This document shows, piece after piece, positions 12,376 to 25,529 of a stretch of DNA of 64,000 bases. The notes beneath the pieces are model-generated. The model did no database searches. It worked only from the letters and a program-made list of their open reading frames with translations, and was not told the DNA's origin. Source of the DNA: Musa acuminata AAA Group (Eukaryota; Streptophyta; Magnoliopsida; Zingiberales; Musaceae); contig NC_088339.1 of the NCBI RefSeq assembly GCF_036884655.1, positions 21,026,001 to 21,090,000 on the forward strand, read 5' to 3'. Every line of letters starts with the position of its first letter. Position 1 is the stretch's first letter. Made by a program: the position numbers and the translations under genes.

Positions 12376-15300
12376 CTACAGATCGGTAGAGCGATGAGCA
12401 TACTCTTGAACCAATGCACCGAAGAGAGATGGACGTTCAATCAAGTTGGAGGGCTTATCAAATTCACTTGCTAGTCCTGATCAAAAAAATGCATATAAGA
12501 TATCATTAAACTTTTAAATGTAATAGTATTATTCAAAAATTAAGATGGTATTAAGTCAACTGAGTATGTTATTCCACGTGAATAGAAATTAGAACACTGT
12601 CGCTTCACAAGAAGTTTACCTGCATCAATGACTAGAACCCTGTCACAGTCCATGACTGTGGGTATTCTGTGAGCAATGCTGATGATTGTACAAGCGGAGA
12701 AGTCTTCTCTGATGATCTTTTGAATCACAGCATCGGTTTGTGAGTCCACTGAAGCTGTGGCTTCATCCATGAACAAGATTCGGCTGCGCTTCAGCATGAC
12801 CCTCCCCAGACAGAGGAGCTGCCTCTGTCCTACACTCCAGTTCTCTCCATTATCAACCACTGAGAAGCCAAACAAGTTAAAATGTGTGGATTATTAGTGA
12901 TCACAAGTCTCTCCACTATCCCGGACTTTCTTTTTTCTGAACTAGATGTAATGGATCACTGGAGTAGTATGTGTTAGCAAAGGGAAGTTTCGGGGAGAGA
13001 AGTTGAGATCAAGGAAGAGGAAGAAGAAGAAGAGGATACCTGAAGCATCAAGCTTCTCAGGTTTTAAAGATACTGCATCTTTGAGTTGGCTGCGTTCAAG
13101 AGCCTGCACATATAAGCACAATGTGAAATACACATATTACCTACATCTATGTCTGTGTATGTGTTTGTGCGTACATACAACATGACTTATACCTGCCATA
13201 TCTCATCATCTGAGTACAGCCCAATGGGGTCGATATTGCTGCGAACTGTTCCTTCAAACAGAACAGGTTCCTGAGGGATAATGCCAAAGCGTGACCTGAG
13301 ATCATGAAGACCCAACGTAGATATGTCTACTCCATCAATAATTATTTGTCCTTCAGAAGGCTCCACTATACGGAACAAAGCTTGTATCAATGTCGATTTG
13401 CCACTGCCTGTCCTTCCCACAACTCCTATTTTCTCTCCTCCTCTGATGCTGACTGTAATGCCATGGAGAACAAAAGGAGTGTTTGGACGATATTTAACCT
13501 GAGCATACATCACAAAATTTTAGTTCAATTTGTCTGTTTGATACGAAAAGATTCTCAATTTGATGCATTGTTCGTTGAGTTTCTGCTGTAGGAAATTCTA
13601 GAAGAAAGCCTTTTGAAATTCGAGAACACCCAAGATTTCAAATAAAATACTATGTTTAAACTGATAATTTAAGAAGGTAAAGAGACATGAAATAGTGTTA
13701 TAAACCTTCAGATTTTTTATCTCAATATCACCATGGGTGGGCCAATTTGGAGACGGAAGGCAATTTTTGATCTCCCATGCTGCCTCAGAGGGAATGTTGG
13801 TAAACTGCCTTATCCTTTCAACGGAGACCATTCGATTCTCTATAAAGCAACTGACCCAAGTTGCCCAAAAGAGTACAGCATTGAGGGTGAGACCATAGGA
13901 AAGGGATAGACCAACATATTCTGCATTCCACAAGCAAACATCAATTGCTGCACATCTACTGGAAGCTAAAATATACTTCAGGGAATTGGCAGAGGAATAC
14001 CTGGTTTGATAAAATTGCTGGGAAGCATGATCATGAGCAAAGCTGAGATGCAGAGGACAAAACTTCCAATCAATTCTAAGCGAAACCCCAGCCACTCATT
14101 GGAACCATTGTTGTGAAAATCCATCCTTAAGCTTGAATTAACCCTATTCAAGTTTTCCTGGGAAAACCTATCCTCCTTTCTGAAGCAACGGATCGTCGTG
14201 ACACCAAGAATGGTCTCTGAGAAGTGATGGATAACCGGGGCTTTCGTGATTGAGTCAAGTCGAGTTAGTTCCCGAGATGTTGCAAGATAGTAACCCTGCA
14301 GCCAAGAGGAAAGGAAGAACAACAGCGGAGTAAGAAAGTTGAACCAGTTTCTATGGAAGAGTAAAGATAACACACGCATGTTCCTTAGAACCAAGTCTTT
14401 AATACAAAAATATTTTTGGTATCTTTAGTACAGAAGCTGTGGAACTTTTCAAGGATACAAGTTACTGCACTAGAGATGTTAAGCATTGTGACAGATGGCA
14501 CTTACCCTGTACCAAATATTCAGCCATATCAATGGAAGTATGAGTATTACAGTAGGCCATGCAACCTGACATGTAACGATGATTATGCTAAGCAGTGTGA
14601 TGTACATTGAAGCAGTTAATCCCACGAAGAAGGGGAGGAAGAGATCAATGTTGGTTTGATCTGATGATGCCTGAAAAAACAAGTCCAAAATCAGTACTTG
14701 TTTCCCACATTACTAAATATTTCACTGGCAGCAGCTCAAAAGTTCTTCCAGTAAAGAAACAGGAACTTAAGAGAAGAAGGTGAAGATTAAATTGATGTGG
14801 CATGCTAGAACAACAGGGATGAGGAGATAGGGAGCAGCTCACCCGACTAAGAATTCTGCCAGATGGTGTAGTGTCAAAAAAAGACATTGGAGCATGCAGA
14901 ATGCTGTTGAGGATCTGCCTGAAGAAGATCTGAGCTGTTTTAAGACCCAAGTATGCAATGAGAAAAGATCGGGCAGTGATTAGAACAATAGAAACCATGG
15001 CTATGGCGGCATAAACTTGAATGAAGAGGGATGGTCTGAATGAACTGGATATATCCGCTGATGTTTCGTATGCCAACCAATAGTCACTTGCCAATAGAGA
15101 GCCCTGCCACGCTGCTGCTACTAGCAACACTATAACTGCTCCCCACCACCCCCAAGCATGGGTTATGTATACCATATACACGTTCCAGCTGACATGACCA
15201 GTTTCCCGTTCCTCTTCTTCTACTAGTTTAGAGGTGCCTTTGCTTTTCTCTGGCTTGGGGGAGATGATGGACCCATTCTCCCCATTAGATTGTTCACGAC

Positions 15301-18300
15301 TCAGAGCAGCAGGTTGATGATCATGATGATCCTGTGCAGAGCTGCTCTGCTCTACAAGTTCCATGGAACTATCATGAGCAGCTACAAGTGCTGCAAAATC
15401 GGTGCCTGGCTGTAGTAGCTCATCATACTTTCCGGATTGAACAATTGCCCCATCTCGCATAACCTGTGTGTGAGTTTTTTTTTTGGTTATGTCAGGAGAG
15501 AAGAAAATGGCAAGTAGTTAATCTACACATTGTTGGAGATATTCCATATTATTGATGGTGATGATCTCTCATGAATCAAGACTGTGGAATTATCAATCTT
15601 ATTTCAGTTGCTACAGAACGAATTTCTCAGTGGGCACATTGTATTCCATTTAAAACAATTGCAAGTTACATAGGAATGCTCAAGTGATGCTCACAGCTAG
15701 TTGATTTCAAAAGATCAAAGAAGAATAAAAAGGCAGAACCCAAGGCTTCCTCAACAATAAGAAATTAAACTCGAGTTGGAAGCAGCAGTTTTATGCTGAA
15801 TTACAACTAAGCTCAAGATAGTCACAATTTAAGAAACAAAAACACAGCTTTTTCCCAACATTAACTGACTATTAAGGTGTTATTATACAAAGAGTATATT
15901 AAGTAATCAATGTATTTAAGGAAAAAAATGATCATGAGCTACAGTTATTTTGTTGGTTCTTTTAAGGTCATGTAGGAAAAATATCATCTAAAATTAATGT
16001 ATTACAGAGAAATGGTGACAACCAGCCTTAATTTATCAAGCAAATATAACTATTCAATCAAAGTCTCTGTTGAAACATCCGAATTGGTTAGCGCATTGTT
16101 GCACAAAGTAACAAGTCTTATGTTTGAGTCCGCACGTGACTATCATGTTAATGTAATGAAAATATATTCTAATTTTAAAAAAATCAAACCTTACAAAAAT
16201 AGAGCATGAAACTTACCAGTATAAGATCAACATTGTGCAAGAAGTCCACTTGGTGTGTTACAAGCACAATGGTCTTCCCTTTGAGAACACCCCTGATACA
16301 TTCCTGCAACGGTCAACGAAGTCTCAGAATCCTCATCTCAAGAAACAATAATCATGCACAAATTCCAGTAACACTACCGAACGATCATTATTTACGTTAA
16401 CATGGCGAGTGACCAATTCGTTTACCACATATAAAATTCTAATAGAAGGGATCAGGAATTGCTACTACTGTCTAACTGCAGGAGATGTGAAAGAAAAAGG
16501 CACCTTGAAGATCTCTGAACCGGTCTGAGCATCGACGGCACTGAAGACATCATCAAGAAGGTAGATATCGCAATCCTGGTAAACCGCTCTGGCGAGCTGT
16601 ATGCGTTGCTTCTGTCCACCACTGAGGTTAATTCCCCTTTCTCCAATCTCAGTCTGGTCTCCAAACTCCATCATCTCCAGGTCCTTCTCCAAGCAGCACA
16701 CCCGGATGACCTCCTCGTACCTCTTCCTGTTCATCGGCTGCCCAAACAAGATGTTGTCTTGAATAGTTCCATTTTGAATCCATGCCGTCTGTGCCACATA
16801 GGCTGTGCTACCACAAACCTTGACCTGCCATAACAGCATCAAACTGATGTTGATATGCAAAATCCATTTTTTTATTGTGATTGTATAGCAATAAATGGAC
16901 AAACATCTTAGAACAGAGGAAATTTAGGATTTAGAGATGATCAGCGGGTCAACCCTACAAAAAACAGGATCGGAACCGAAGAGGCAACGGAAATCTTGGG
17001 CAACCACAGTGATGTGACGAGAAAACCAGTAGCGTCTGATTGGATTGGGATAGAGAGGGGCCATTCACCTCTGCTTCCGTCTGTGCCACGGCAAAGACTC
17101 GGAGGCCGACGCACCGGGTGACGCAACGCGGCGCTGATGAAGCCCATCTAAATCAATCAATCGTGGACTCGATCAAAAGGAAAAATAACTCGCGCAATAG
17201 CTGCTCGCACTGGTTGCAGAGCGGAATGTGAAGCTACGGGTCTAAACTGACGGGCGGCAGACAGCGGGGGGGCTTTCTGGCCACGTTACCTTCTTCTTGA
17301 TGGTGAGGCCAAACTTAATGGAAATGGGGTAAGGCTGTAAACGGAGTACCCTGCCGTGTGGGTTACATCTGAGCCTCACAGACTCGGCGGTTTAACAGAG
17401 TTCTCGCCGTCGCGTGATGAACCGGGAGCTATTCTTGTCCACGTAACACGAACCGGAGTCGGAGGTTTCTTTTTAGGTTTTACGTGAGCTGTTTTATGTT
17501 AATCTTTTTTGTTATATCCTTTTATAGTATCACTCGAAAAATTAACGGCGGCGATGGATGGAGGCGCGTACCTCGCCGGATATCTTGCGCATCTCGCCGA
17601 TTATGCATGAGAGGAAGGAGGACTTGCCCGATCCGACGGTACCCACGACGGCGGCCAGAGCGCCGCGCCGAATCTGCACGTCGATTCCCCTGAGCACGGC
17701 GCTGCTCTCGTCGGTGTCCTCGTCGTCCCACGAGAACGCCCCGCCCGCCACCTCGACGGCGACTCCGTCGTCGCCGTCACAGCCCTCCGACCGTTGCACC
17801 GCGGCCTCCTCCAGCTCCCCGCTCGTCATGAACCTGTCCAGCCGCTCCAGCGAGATCACCGCCTGGGACGCGGAGATGAGCGCCTGCGGGAAGTTGCGCA
17901 TGGGCTCCTGCAGGATGCGGAAGAAGGTGGTGGCGGTGAAGACGAGGCCGGCGGTGAGGCGCACCCGGCCGACGAGCACGCACGTGGCGAACACGAGCGT
18001 CGACACCAGCAGCGGCGCGCTCCACAGCACGATGATGTTGCCGGAGATGGAGTACATGAACTTGGAAAGGAACCCGTACTCGCCGTCCCGGAACTTGTTG
18101 ATGCGCCGGCTGAAGTGCTCCTCCCACGCCTGGAACTTGATCACCCGCATGTAGCTGAGCATCTCGTTTGTAGCCTTCATCCGCTTGTCGCGCATCCCCA
18201 TAAGCTGGAACTGGTATCGGTTGTTCCGCCGCGTGCCTAAGAGGACGAAGACGATGATGGCGGCAACGCCGATGACGGCGGAGGTGACGGATGGACCCAG

Positions 18301-19722
18301 GTAGTTGTAGAGGAGCGCCAGGGCGGCGCCCACCTGGAGGGGCATCAGCCAGATGTAGTGGATCTGGAGCATCATGTCCGAAAGCTGCTGCGCGTCCACG
18401 GCCATGTAGTTGACGATCATGCCGACGCCGTGGGACTGGCGGGCAGAGCAGGAGAGGCGGAGGCCCTTGCGGTAGAGGGAGGTGATGAGGGTGGACCGGA
18501 TGAGCATGCCCAGCTTCTGCGACTGGAAGTTGTACTGGTGCGAGCAGAGCACTTCCACTAACTTGGCGAAAAGGAGGATGCAACATAGGTAGTAGCCCTC
18601 GTAGGCAGAGGTACGCTTGCCGGAGGTGTAGTCCACGAAGCGCTGGATCAGGGTGGGGCCGACGTACATGACGAAGAGCCGGATGATGGAGAGGCTGGCG
18701 GTGAGGAGGAGGCGCGGCCAGAAGCAGCGGAGGAGGGTGGCCCGGACCGGATGCTCCGACCGCACCGCCTGATCCGGCCACTTGGAACGGAAGAGCTCGT
18801 ACATGCGCTCCGCCCGGTGATCCAGCGCCAGCGACGGGACGTCGTTGAGGTTGAGCGGTGATCGATAGCCCTTCTGGATCAGCGGGTTCATCCACGCCCA
18901 CGTCAAGCGGGAGAGGATGGAGGCCGTCGCGTAGGGGGTGACGTTAGGTTTCGCTGCCGCGGCGTCGGACGACCTGGCCGGCTCCTCTTCCTCCTCCTGC
19001 CGTGCGACCACCGAGACCCCGGTGGATCCAGAGATCGCGAGAAACACAAGCGGGACGGAGACCGCGAGAACGACGACGGAGGCCACGTCGTCGACAGGGA
19101 TGGACGCACCGCCGGCGAACCGGACGGCGGCGGAGGCGGCGAAGAGGGCGGCAAGGAGGAAGCTGGCGATCCAGTAGATGCGGAGCGTCGTAGGGTGGAC
19201 GGCGGCACGGAACCGCTTCTCGTGTGCTACGAGGGCGGCGGCCGCGAGCTGCGACAGGAACTGGAGGAGCAGGAACACCGACTCAGCGACCATCCACCGG
19301 GAGAACGGGAGGCGGGCGCGGGCGAGGTCGAGGACGAGGAGGACAGCGTAGGAGGCGGCGAGGAGGAAGGAGATGGCGAGGGCGAGCTTGTAGCCGAGGC
19401 CGACGCGGACGATGACGCGGGACTCAGAAAGCAGTGGCTTTTCGGCCTCCTCTTCGGCGGTGCCAGCACCATCTCTCCGTCGCCGGCGGAAGCGGGAGGA
19501 AAGCTTCTGGATGGCGAAGACGAGGAGGACGAATAGGAATACTACATCGGCCACGGCAAAGAGCGCGCGCTGAGGACACGGCGAGAGGAAGATCACGCGA
19601 AGCCACTGAAGGAAGCCGGAAGCCGAAGACTGCAACGGATGGCCGAGGGAAGAAGGGGAGCACGTGCGAGAGGTGATCCATGGCGGAACCGTAGACAACC
19701 AAGAAGAAGAAGAAGAAGGCAT
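12376..19722 (-). CDS. ABCC4: ABCC (MRP-type) ABC transporter, ABCC4/ABCC14-like
   Basis: This is a full-size ATP-driven exporter of amphipathic anions or conjugates in a plant membrane; the closest remembered relatives are Arabidopsis ABCC4 and ABCC14. Exons, reading downstream: 17572-19722, 16504-16824, 16217-16303, 14843-15463, 14506-14670, 14001-14295, 13706-13920, 13193-13498, 13040-13103, 12620-12859, 12376-12476. They total 4566 nt, 1521 aa, all with GT/AG junctions and matching phases. Exon 1 alone encodes 717 residues: the N-terminal TMD0 ([15 protein letters not shown]), TMD1 and NBD1 Walker [10 protein letters not shown] (about 694). LSGGQ is at about 784 and Walker B IYLLDD at 804. 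NBD2 has Walker [10 protein letters not shown] (about 1313), signature WSVGQRQ (about 1416) and ILFMDE (about 1436). The protein ends in [10 protein letters not shown]. Exon 1 is much more GC-rich than the later exons. No lesion was seen. The substrate cannot be told from sequence. Confidence 0.95.
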
Positions 19723-22700
19723 GGTGATGCTTTCTGTCGTATGATTAGCCGGACCTCAGGCCAACCACCACCACCACCTCGTTCCTGCCGCCTTCCGCCT
19801 TCCGCCCTTTCTCTCGCTCCTTTGGAGCTGGTGCAGAATGGCGTGCAATTAGTAGGCCCTGCGACGGCATTGACGAGATATCAAGACCAAGAAAAATATT
19901 TAATAGGAAATCAAAGAAGACCAAAGTGTACCACCAAACAACTCCGTCTCATTCACTGCCGGGGCAACGTAAATGTGAGGAACCACAAGGGTAGTACGAA
20001 AGGTTGGTAGGCAAGCAAGAGAGAGAGAGAGGCGTTTTAGAGTGCAAGGTGCGGGATTCCACCGCTTATCGTCTCGCTGGCTTTAGCGGTGCAATTGAGA
20101 GTTTTCTGTACCGACCGAGGAACAGAGAAACAGTAGGAGATCCCAGTAACGCGCCAGCCGTGACCACAGGGGACCCCTAAAACATGAGGGAGGGGTTGAC
20201 CAGAGACGAAGCTGCATGTGGACGGAAGAGAGACAACTGCTTCCGAAGAAATATTATAATGAAGAGGTGCGGCGAATGTGGAATCCGCCTCCTCCTCCTG
20301 TTAGATTAGCAGCAGATAAGGGTCGTGTGGGTTAGATAGCAAGGCGATATGGAAAGGCAACCTAGTGCTACTTGAGAGGAAATAATATGGCCAAGTGTCA
20401 TAGATCCGATGTCCTGGTGTGGGAATCATACGTTCCATTGATGTAGATCTGATGAATGGAATTGGAGGTCGTTCACCAGAGCCACATAGGGTGATTGAAA
20501 AGTCCTTTTCATCCCTCCTTTTCTCTTCTCTGATTTTGTTTTTAGTAAGAGAATATGAAAAGAAGACCAACGTCAAGAAATAAAGTGCATTTTGATTATT
20601 CGAATTGGATTTTTTTTTTTTCTTTTACCGGTGAATGAGACAAGTGGTGGCAACTGGCAAACGTGTGAGTTCGTACTTGGGCTGTAGCTGTATACACAGA
20701 GAAATATATGAGATCTATTCAGGAGGCAATAAATGAGATTCTCAACGAGGAAGATTGTAAGTGTATCGAAAAGGTTGAAGCCAACGGACATATGCTGCTC
20801 TAATCACAAGGCATGCTCATTTAATAATATATTTGAGAAAACATTGTAGGTTGTTTCCCAATGACCTACCTACTACACACTCTTCCTATCGCAGGACATG
20901 TTTGTCTCATTAATATATCTGAGGAAATAAAAGAACAATACCATGGCAGAAATAATACCAGAAAAATACTCAATTATTTGCTCTTTGGAAAAAAAAATAA
21001 TAAAGCCTTATTAACAATCCTTTTCGTGATTATTGCTCGGAAAAAAGTGTATATGGATGCATATATATTATTCACGAAGTTTAAGGGTACATTTGAAAAT
21101 ATATTTATATTTTTAATATATACTTGAAAAAGATTTGAGTAAATATGTGTAGTCGTAGAATGCTTAAAGTATTTGATAAATAATGAATGAAAACTATATT
21201 TTAGGTATGCAAGTGTTTGTTAGTTAAAATTATAATTTAAAAATCCTTTTATTTTTTTATTTTTTTTTTTTAAAAATAAATATATATTTTTATTTAAATT
21301 AATAAGGAAAAAAAATGAATGTATATAATCTTTCAAAAAAATTTATATGATCCGGATATATAATAAATAAAATATATAGTCATATAAATAAATATAAAAG
21401 AATATTTTAAAATAAATAAATAAAAATTCATCTTATATAGGACATAATACATGTTAGTTTCTCACTAAATTTAAAAATTCTAGTTAGGGTTTCAATTATT
21501 TAGTGACACTCTTATGATTTTAGAGTATGTCATAAAACCATTTGAAAATTTTAAGATTTTTGTTGTTTTAATTTTTTTAAAAAAATTATTAACATCTTGT
21601 AAATGCTGAAATGCAAATATTAGACTAATGTAGTATCGATATTTGAGTATTTGTAATACGATATCTAGATCAAATATGATTTAAAAAATATTAAATATTA
21701 ATTTATATTTAAAATATGCATCGGACCTTAATACATGTTTCCAATGTATTTCTAAACACATCCTAATTTTAATATTATTCCCAGTAAAACTACAATACCC
21801 AAAATTACACATACTCCATATTTATTCTCTTATAAGGGAATGCGTCAATGTCGGAAAGTGCTAATAAATGAAGGAATAGTAGGGTGAATGAGCTGTGATG
21901 CACAGAAAGAGAAAGAACACATTATTAGCTTGCCACCATGAACCAGCAAACCTGCTGGCACATCACGAGGATGACTGGCATTTATGGAAGGAGGGAAATA
22001 TTGGAGCTGCGTCATCGTCACTGTCCTCCGTGGCTAATTTCTCATTGTTAAAGTATGTGATCCGGCCACATCGATGATCACTTGGGCATAAAGCTTCATT
22101 ACAGATCATAAATTGCAGTTTGACCGATCTCTGGTGTCGATAAGGTGACCAGATTTGGTGGGGATCTAAGTATCTGAATCAACCATGCACATTATACTTA
22201 AAGGGACAGCAGAAGTTCTTTATGCTTTCACACTTTGCCACTTTTTTAATGAACAAAGTAGAGTTTGGAGCAGAATATTTAAATCGAATAAAAAAAAAAT
22301 AGAATTAGCACTAGTTCTATTTGAACTGATTCATCAGTAATTTAATTTTAAATTAATGTATATCCTCATCGTCACAAAAAACACACATAAAATCGTTATC
22401 CCTTTAGGATTTTTGTAATCAAGAAAATAGAAAACCATTAGCCCAATGGGACGGGTTGACTATTCATTAAGGTGAGGGGCAGCATATGATTATGTGATAT
22501 TCATAAAGGAAAGAAAAGCATATGATACCTCTCTCTCTCTCTCTCTCAAATCAAACAAAGCAAATGCCATAAAGTGGGGAAGAAAAGGTTCCATTTGGTG
22601 GTGGTTCGGATGCTATGTGAATACTTCGTTCATCAGAGAGAAGAGACGAGTCACGGTACCAAAGCAGAGGATAACAATGGATCCTTCTCACCAAACCCTG

Positions 22701-22817
22701 GCAATAGTTGACGATCGGTCGAATGGTGATTTAAAATAGTGCAGTAAATATATCGAATGCCATGAACTCAGATATGGGAACCAGCGACGTGAGTATCTTA
22801 TAGTTCTCAGCAGTTAC
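19723..22817. other. Intergenic, upstream of ABCC gene
   Basis: The first few hundred bases should hold the promoter and 5' UTR of the ABC transporter, with a short (GA)n at about 20018-20032. From about 20800 the DNA is very AT-rich with A and T runs. A (CT)n tract lies at 22529-22547. No convincing gene was found. Confidence 0.5.
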
Positions 22818-22954
22818 CTTGGGAGACGCAATCTGCGGCGAACGAGGGAGATCACCGGGCTTTGAACCAAGACGGCCGCGTTCTCGGTGGCGAATGGGCG
22901 ACAGGGAGAAGGACGAGAGAGAGAGAGATGGCACCGGACGCTGTTGCTGGCCAT
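22818..22954 (-). other. Possible orphan first exon
   Basis: On the minus strand an ATG at 22954 (ATGGCCAGC) opens a frame of 45 codons plus two bases, rich in Arg and Ser and lacking acidic residues (MASNSVRCHLSLSRPSPCRP), that ends at a good donor AAG|GTAACT. A (CT)n tract sits just upstream, as in many plant 5' UTRs. It looks like an organelle-targeting first exon, but I found no following exon. It may be a gene fragment or chance. Confidence 0.2.
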
Positions 22955-22961
22955 GGCAGAT

Positions 22962-22962
<1 letters not shown>

Positions 22963-23019
<57 letters not shown>

Positions 23020-23038
23020 TATATATATATATATATAT
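22963..23038 (+). repeat. (AG)n then (AT)n microsatellite
   Basis: About 26 AG units run to 23015, followed by about 9 AT units from 23020. Confidence 0.95.
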
Positions 23039-24392
23039 GCAGTTTTATGACAGTGTCGTGTCAGGCTTCGGTTACACGGTGGATATCAAACGGTTCGATC
23101 GGTTAATTTCACTGCTGTACTACTTATTATCTTTGGACAAAATATAATATATCTAAAATTAAAAACATATATATATATATTCAATTTCTCATTCTTTTCA
23201 AAATATTTTTCATTTTCATTGGGGGGTGAGAGGACAAAACACTTTTTCTGACCATAACTTTATCACAAAACCCTCCTTTTTATTACCAGCCACAAAAATT
23301 GTCAAAAAAGATCAGCCACAAAAAAAAAAATAAGAGAGAGGAAAGGTGTCAATCAAAACTTTCTTAAGTAATTGGAAGAAGCATCCATCACAACTTTTTT
23401 CATGCACATGTATCTTACTTAAAAAAAACATCAATGTTGTCAGATAGTTAAAAAATATTTTTAGATATTTTATTTTCTTATAAAAATCTCTCTCTCTCTA
23501 TCATCAAAATAAATAATAAAATATTTAAAAAAATAACAATCACATGAACCTCGATCCATATACAAATAAGATCAAAGTGATATCTTGGGATCACGTTGCT
23601 TGTTTGGTTTCAGCGTCCCGATCGAGAAAGATTCCAATAATTTTGTCCACCATAGCCTAAAGCGGATTGCCCATCATGCACTTGCCTTTCATTTCATAGT
23701 GCAGCTTTTGATGTCCGTGATTTTAATGTGACCATTTAGATCTTCATTTCCGATATAAATGAAGGTTGATTACTTTAACTGTTTAATATAATAAATGTTC
23801 GTCCATTTTAAATATCTGAATTGATTAATGAATCATTAAAAATTTTCTTTTTAATTTTTTTAAAAAATACAACCGGAGCTCTTAATTAATACAAAAGTAT
23901 TTAACAACACATCGATTAGCTACCGTATTTCATAGCGAATTTTGCACTCTTTAATACATTCTGAATACACTTTGAAATCTTGACCACCTCCATGTTAAAA
24001 CCATTCATTTTTATAAATGTTTAAAATACACATGAGAAAATTATTTTGTATAATGTTATTCTTATAATTATTGATTTAATTTTAAAAAAAAAATAACATC
24101 TTTGGTGATTGATATGTCATGCTAATTGAATTTCATATTAATAGAAGATTAATCATCCGATATGACTGCTTTTATGATGCCCAAAGATATAGTTCTACCT
24201 ATTTTGAAAATCTAAGTTAGACACTCTTAAGTTTTCTTCTCACAATTTGGTTATGATAAAAAAGATAAGCTTTCTTCTTATTATTTATAATAAAAAAAGA
24301 TAATCATAAGTTTCTTTTTTGCTTTCCGGTATAAAAGCTCGCTTTTAATATATAAAAATAAAAGATTTTTTAGAACTATTAGATTGATCAAG
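23039..24392. other. AT-rich intergenic DNA
   Basis: There are many A and T homopolymer runs and no coding or RNA signal that I can recognise. Confidence 0.5.
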
Positions 24393-24893
24393 AATATCTT
24401 GATCCATTGAGCTCCTTAGGTATTATCTGAATGAAGACCGAGATCGAAATAGATTTTTCGTTTCATTTTCTTAAAATGCATTGCTCTTGTAACTCGAGGT
24501 GTACAAGTGCGAATGCTAATATCTTGATCCATTGAGCTCCTTAGGTGTTATCTGTACGAAGACCGAAATCGAAAAAGATTTTTCGTTTTATTTCCTCAAA
24601 ATACAATGCTCTTATAACTCGAGGTGTACAAGTGCAAATGCTAATATCTTGATCCATTGAGCTCCTTAGGTGTTATCTGTACAAAGACCGAGATCGAAAA
24701 AAATTTTTCGTTTCATTTCCTCAAAATGCAACGCCCTTGTAACTCGAGGTGTACAAGTGGGAATGCTAATATCTTGATCCATTGATCTCCTTAGGTGTTA
24801 TATGTACGAAGATCGAGATCAAAAGAGAATTTTCGTTTTATTTCCTCAAAATGCAACGCTCTTGTAACTTGAGTGTACAAGTGCGAATGCTAA
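24393..24893 (+). repeat. 125-bp tandem repeat, four copies
   Basis: The unit starting AATATCTTGATCCATTGAG recurs at 24393, 24518, 24643 and 24768, exactly 125 bp apart. The fourth copy is about 2 bp short and ends near 24893. Copies are very similar, with scattered substitutions, which suggests recent expansion. It lies in AT-rich intergenic DNA and has no conserved open frame. Confidence 0.92.
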
Positions 24894-25289
24894 TAGTCCG
24901 AAAAAATATTTTATTTTTACATTTGTCTAGACCACATAACAGATTGATCAAGATATCAACGATATTTTTTTAACACGCGTATTGAGTTTTGATTCATCAA
25001 GAATGATAATTTTATCAACTTTACACAAATGTATCTTAGAAGAGTGATCGTAGATTCCATCTATATCAAGTTTATACCAACTTAATTCGTTAAGCTAAAT
25101 CGAATACACCGGAATATATCAGACTCTATATATCTATCTTGCAAACTGTGTTAATTCTGTCCACAAGATTCGAAGGTGATTAATCGTTTTCAAGGTATCG
25201 TTACCTCACATCGGCGAAAGGGCGAAGCAAACAAGCGGCGAGGACGGCCATGAAGCCGACGTGAACGAACCGAGGAAGGGCGTCTCCTC

Positions 25290-25529
25290 GTGCGGCAGAG
25301 AAAGGAAGCGTCGAGCTCCACACGGCGTGGGTTCCACGACGATGACGAAGACGACGAGGAAGACGAGATGCATTGGGATCATCAAGATACATTATCGGTC
25401 TCTAGATTCGTCATTGATGACGATAATGAATTAGACGACGGCGTATCTGTTTGGTCTCACATCAACATCAAGAATGAAAAAGGCGAAGTCTATGTTCTAA
25501 TCGAGAGGAAAGTAGTGTCGCATGAATGA
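25290..25529 (+). CDS. Hypothetical small acidic protein (doubtful)
   Basis: This is an open frame of 79 codons with a basic start (MRQRKEASSSTRRG), a very acidic stretch (DDDEDDEEDE) and a tail VYVLIERKVVSHE. It matches no family I know. The GC content here is higher than in the surrounding DNA, which favours a former or real exon, but no promoter, introns or neighbours support it. The opposite strand is also open at 25201-25392. Confidence 0.2.
   Translation: MRQRKEASSSTRRGFHDDDEDDEEDEMHWDHQDTLSVSRFVIDDDNELDDGVSVWSHINIKNEKGEVYVLIERKVVSHE

Noticed and set aside
17777..18901. A 374-codon frame on the minus strand overlapping the ABC transporter
   Set aside because: It lies within exon 1 of the ABCC gene in another frame; its His/Ala/Pro/Arg-rich composition is what high GC3 produces.
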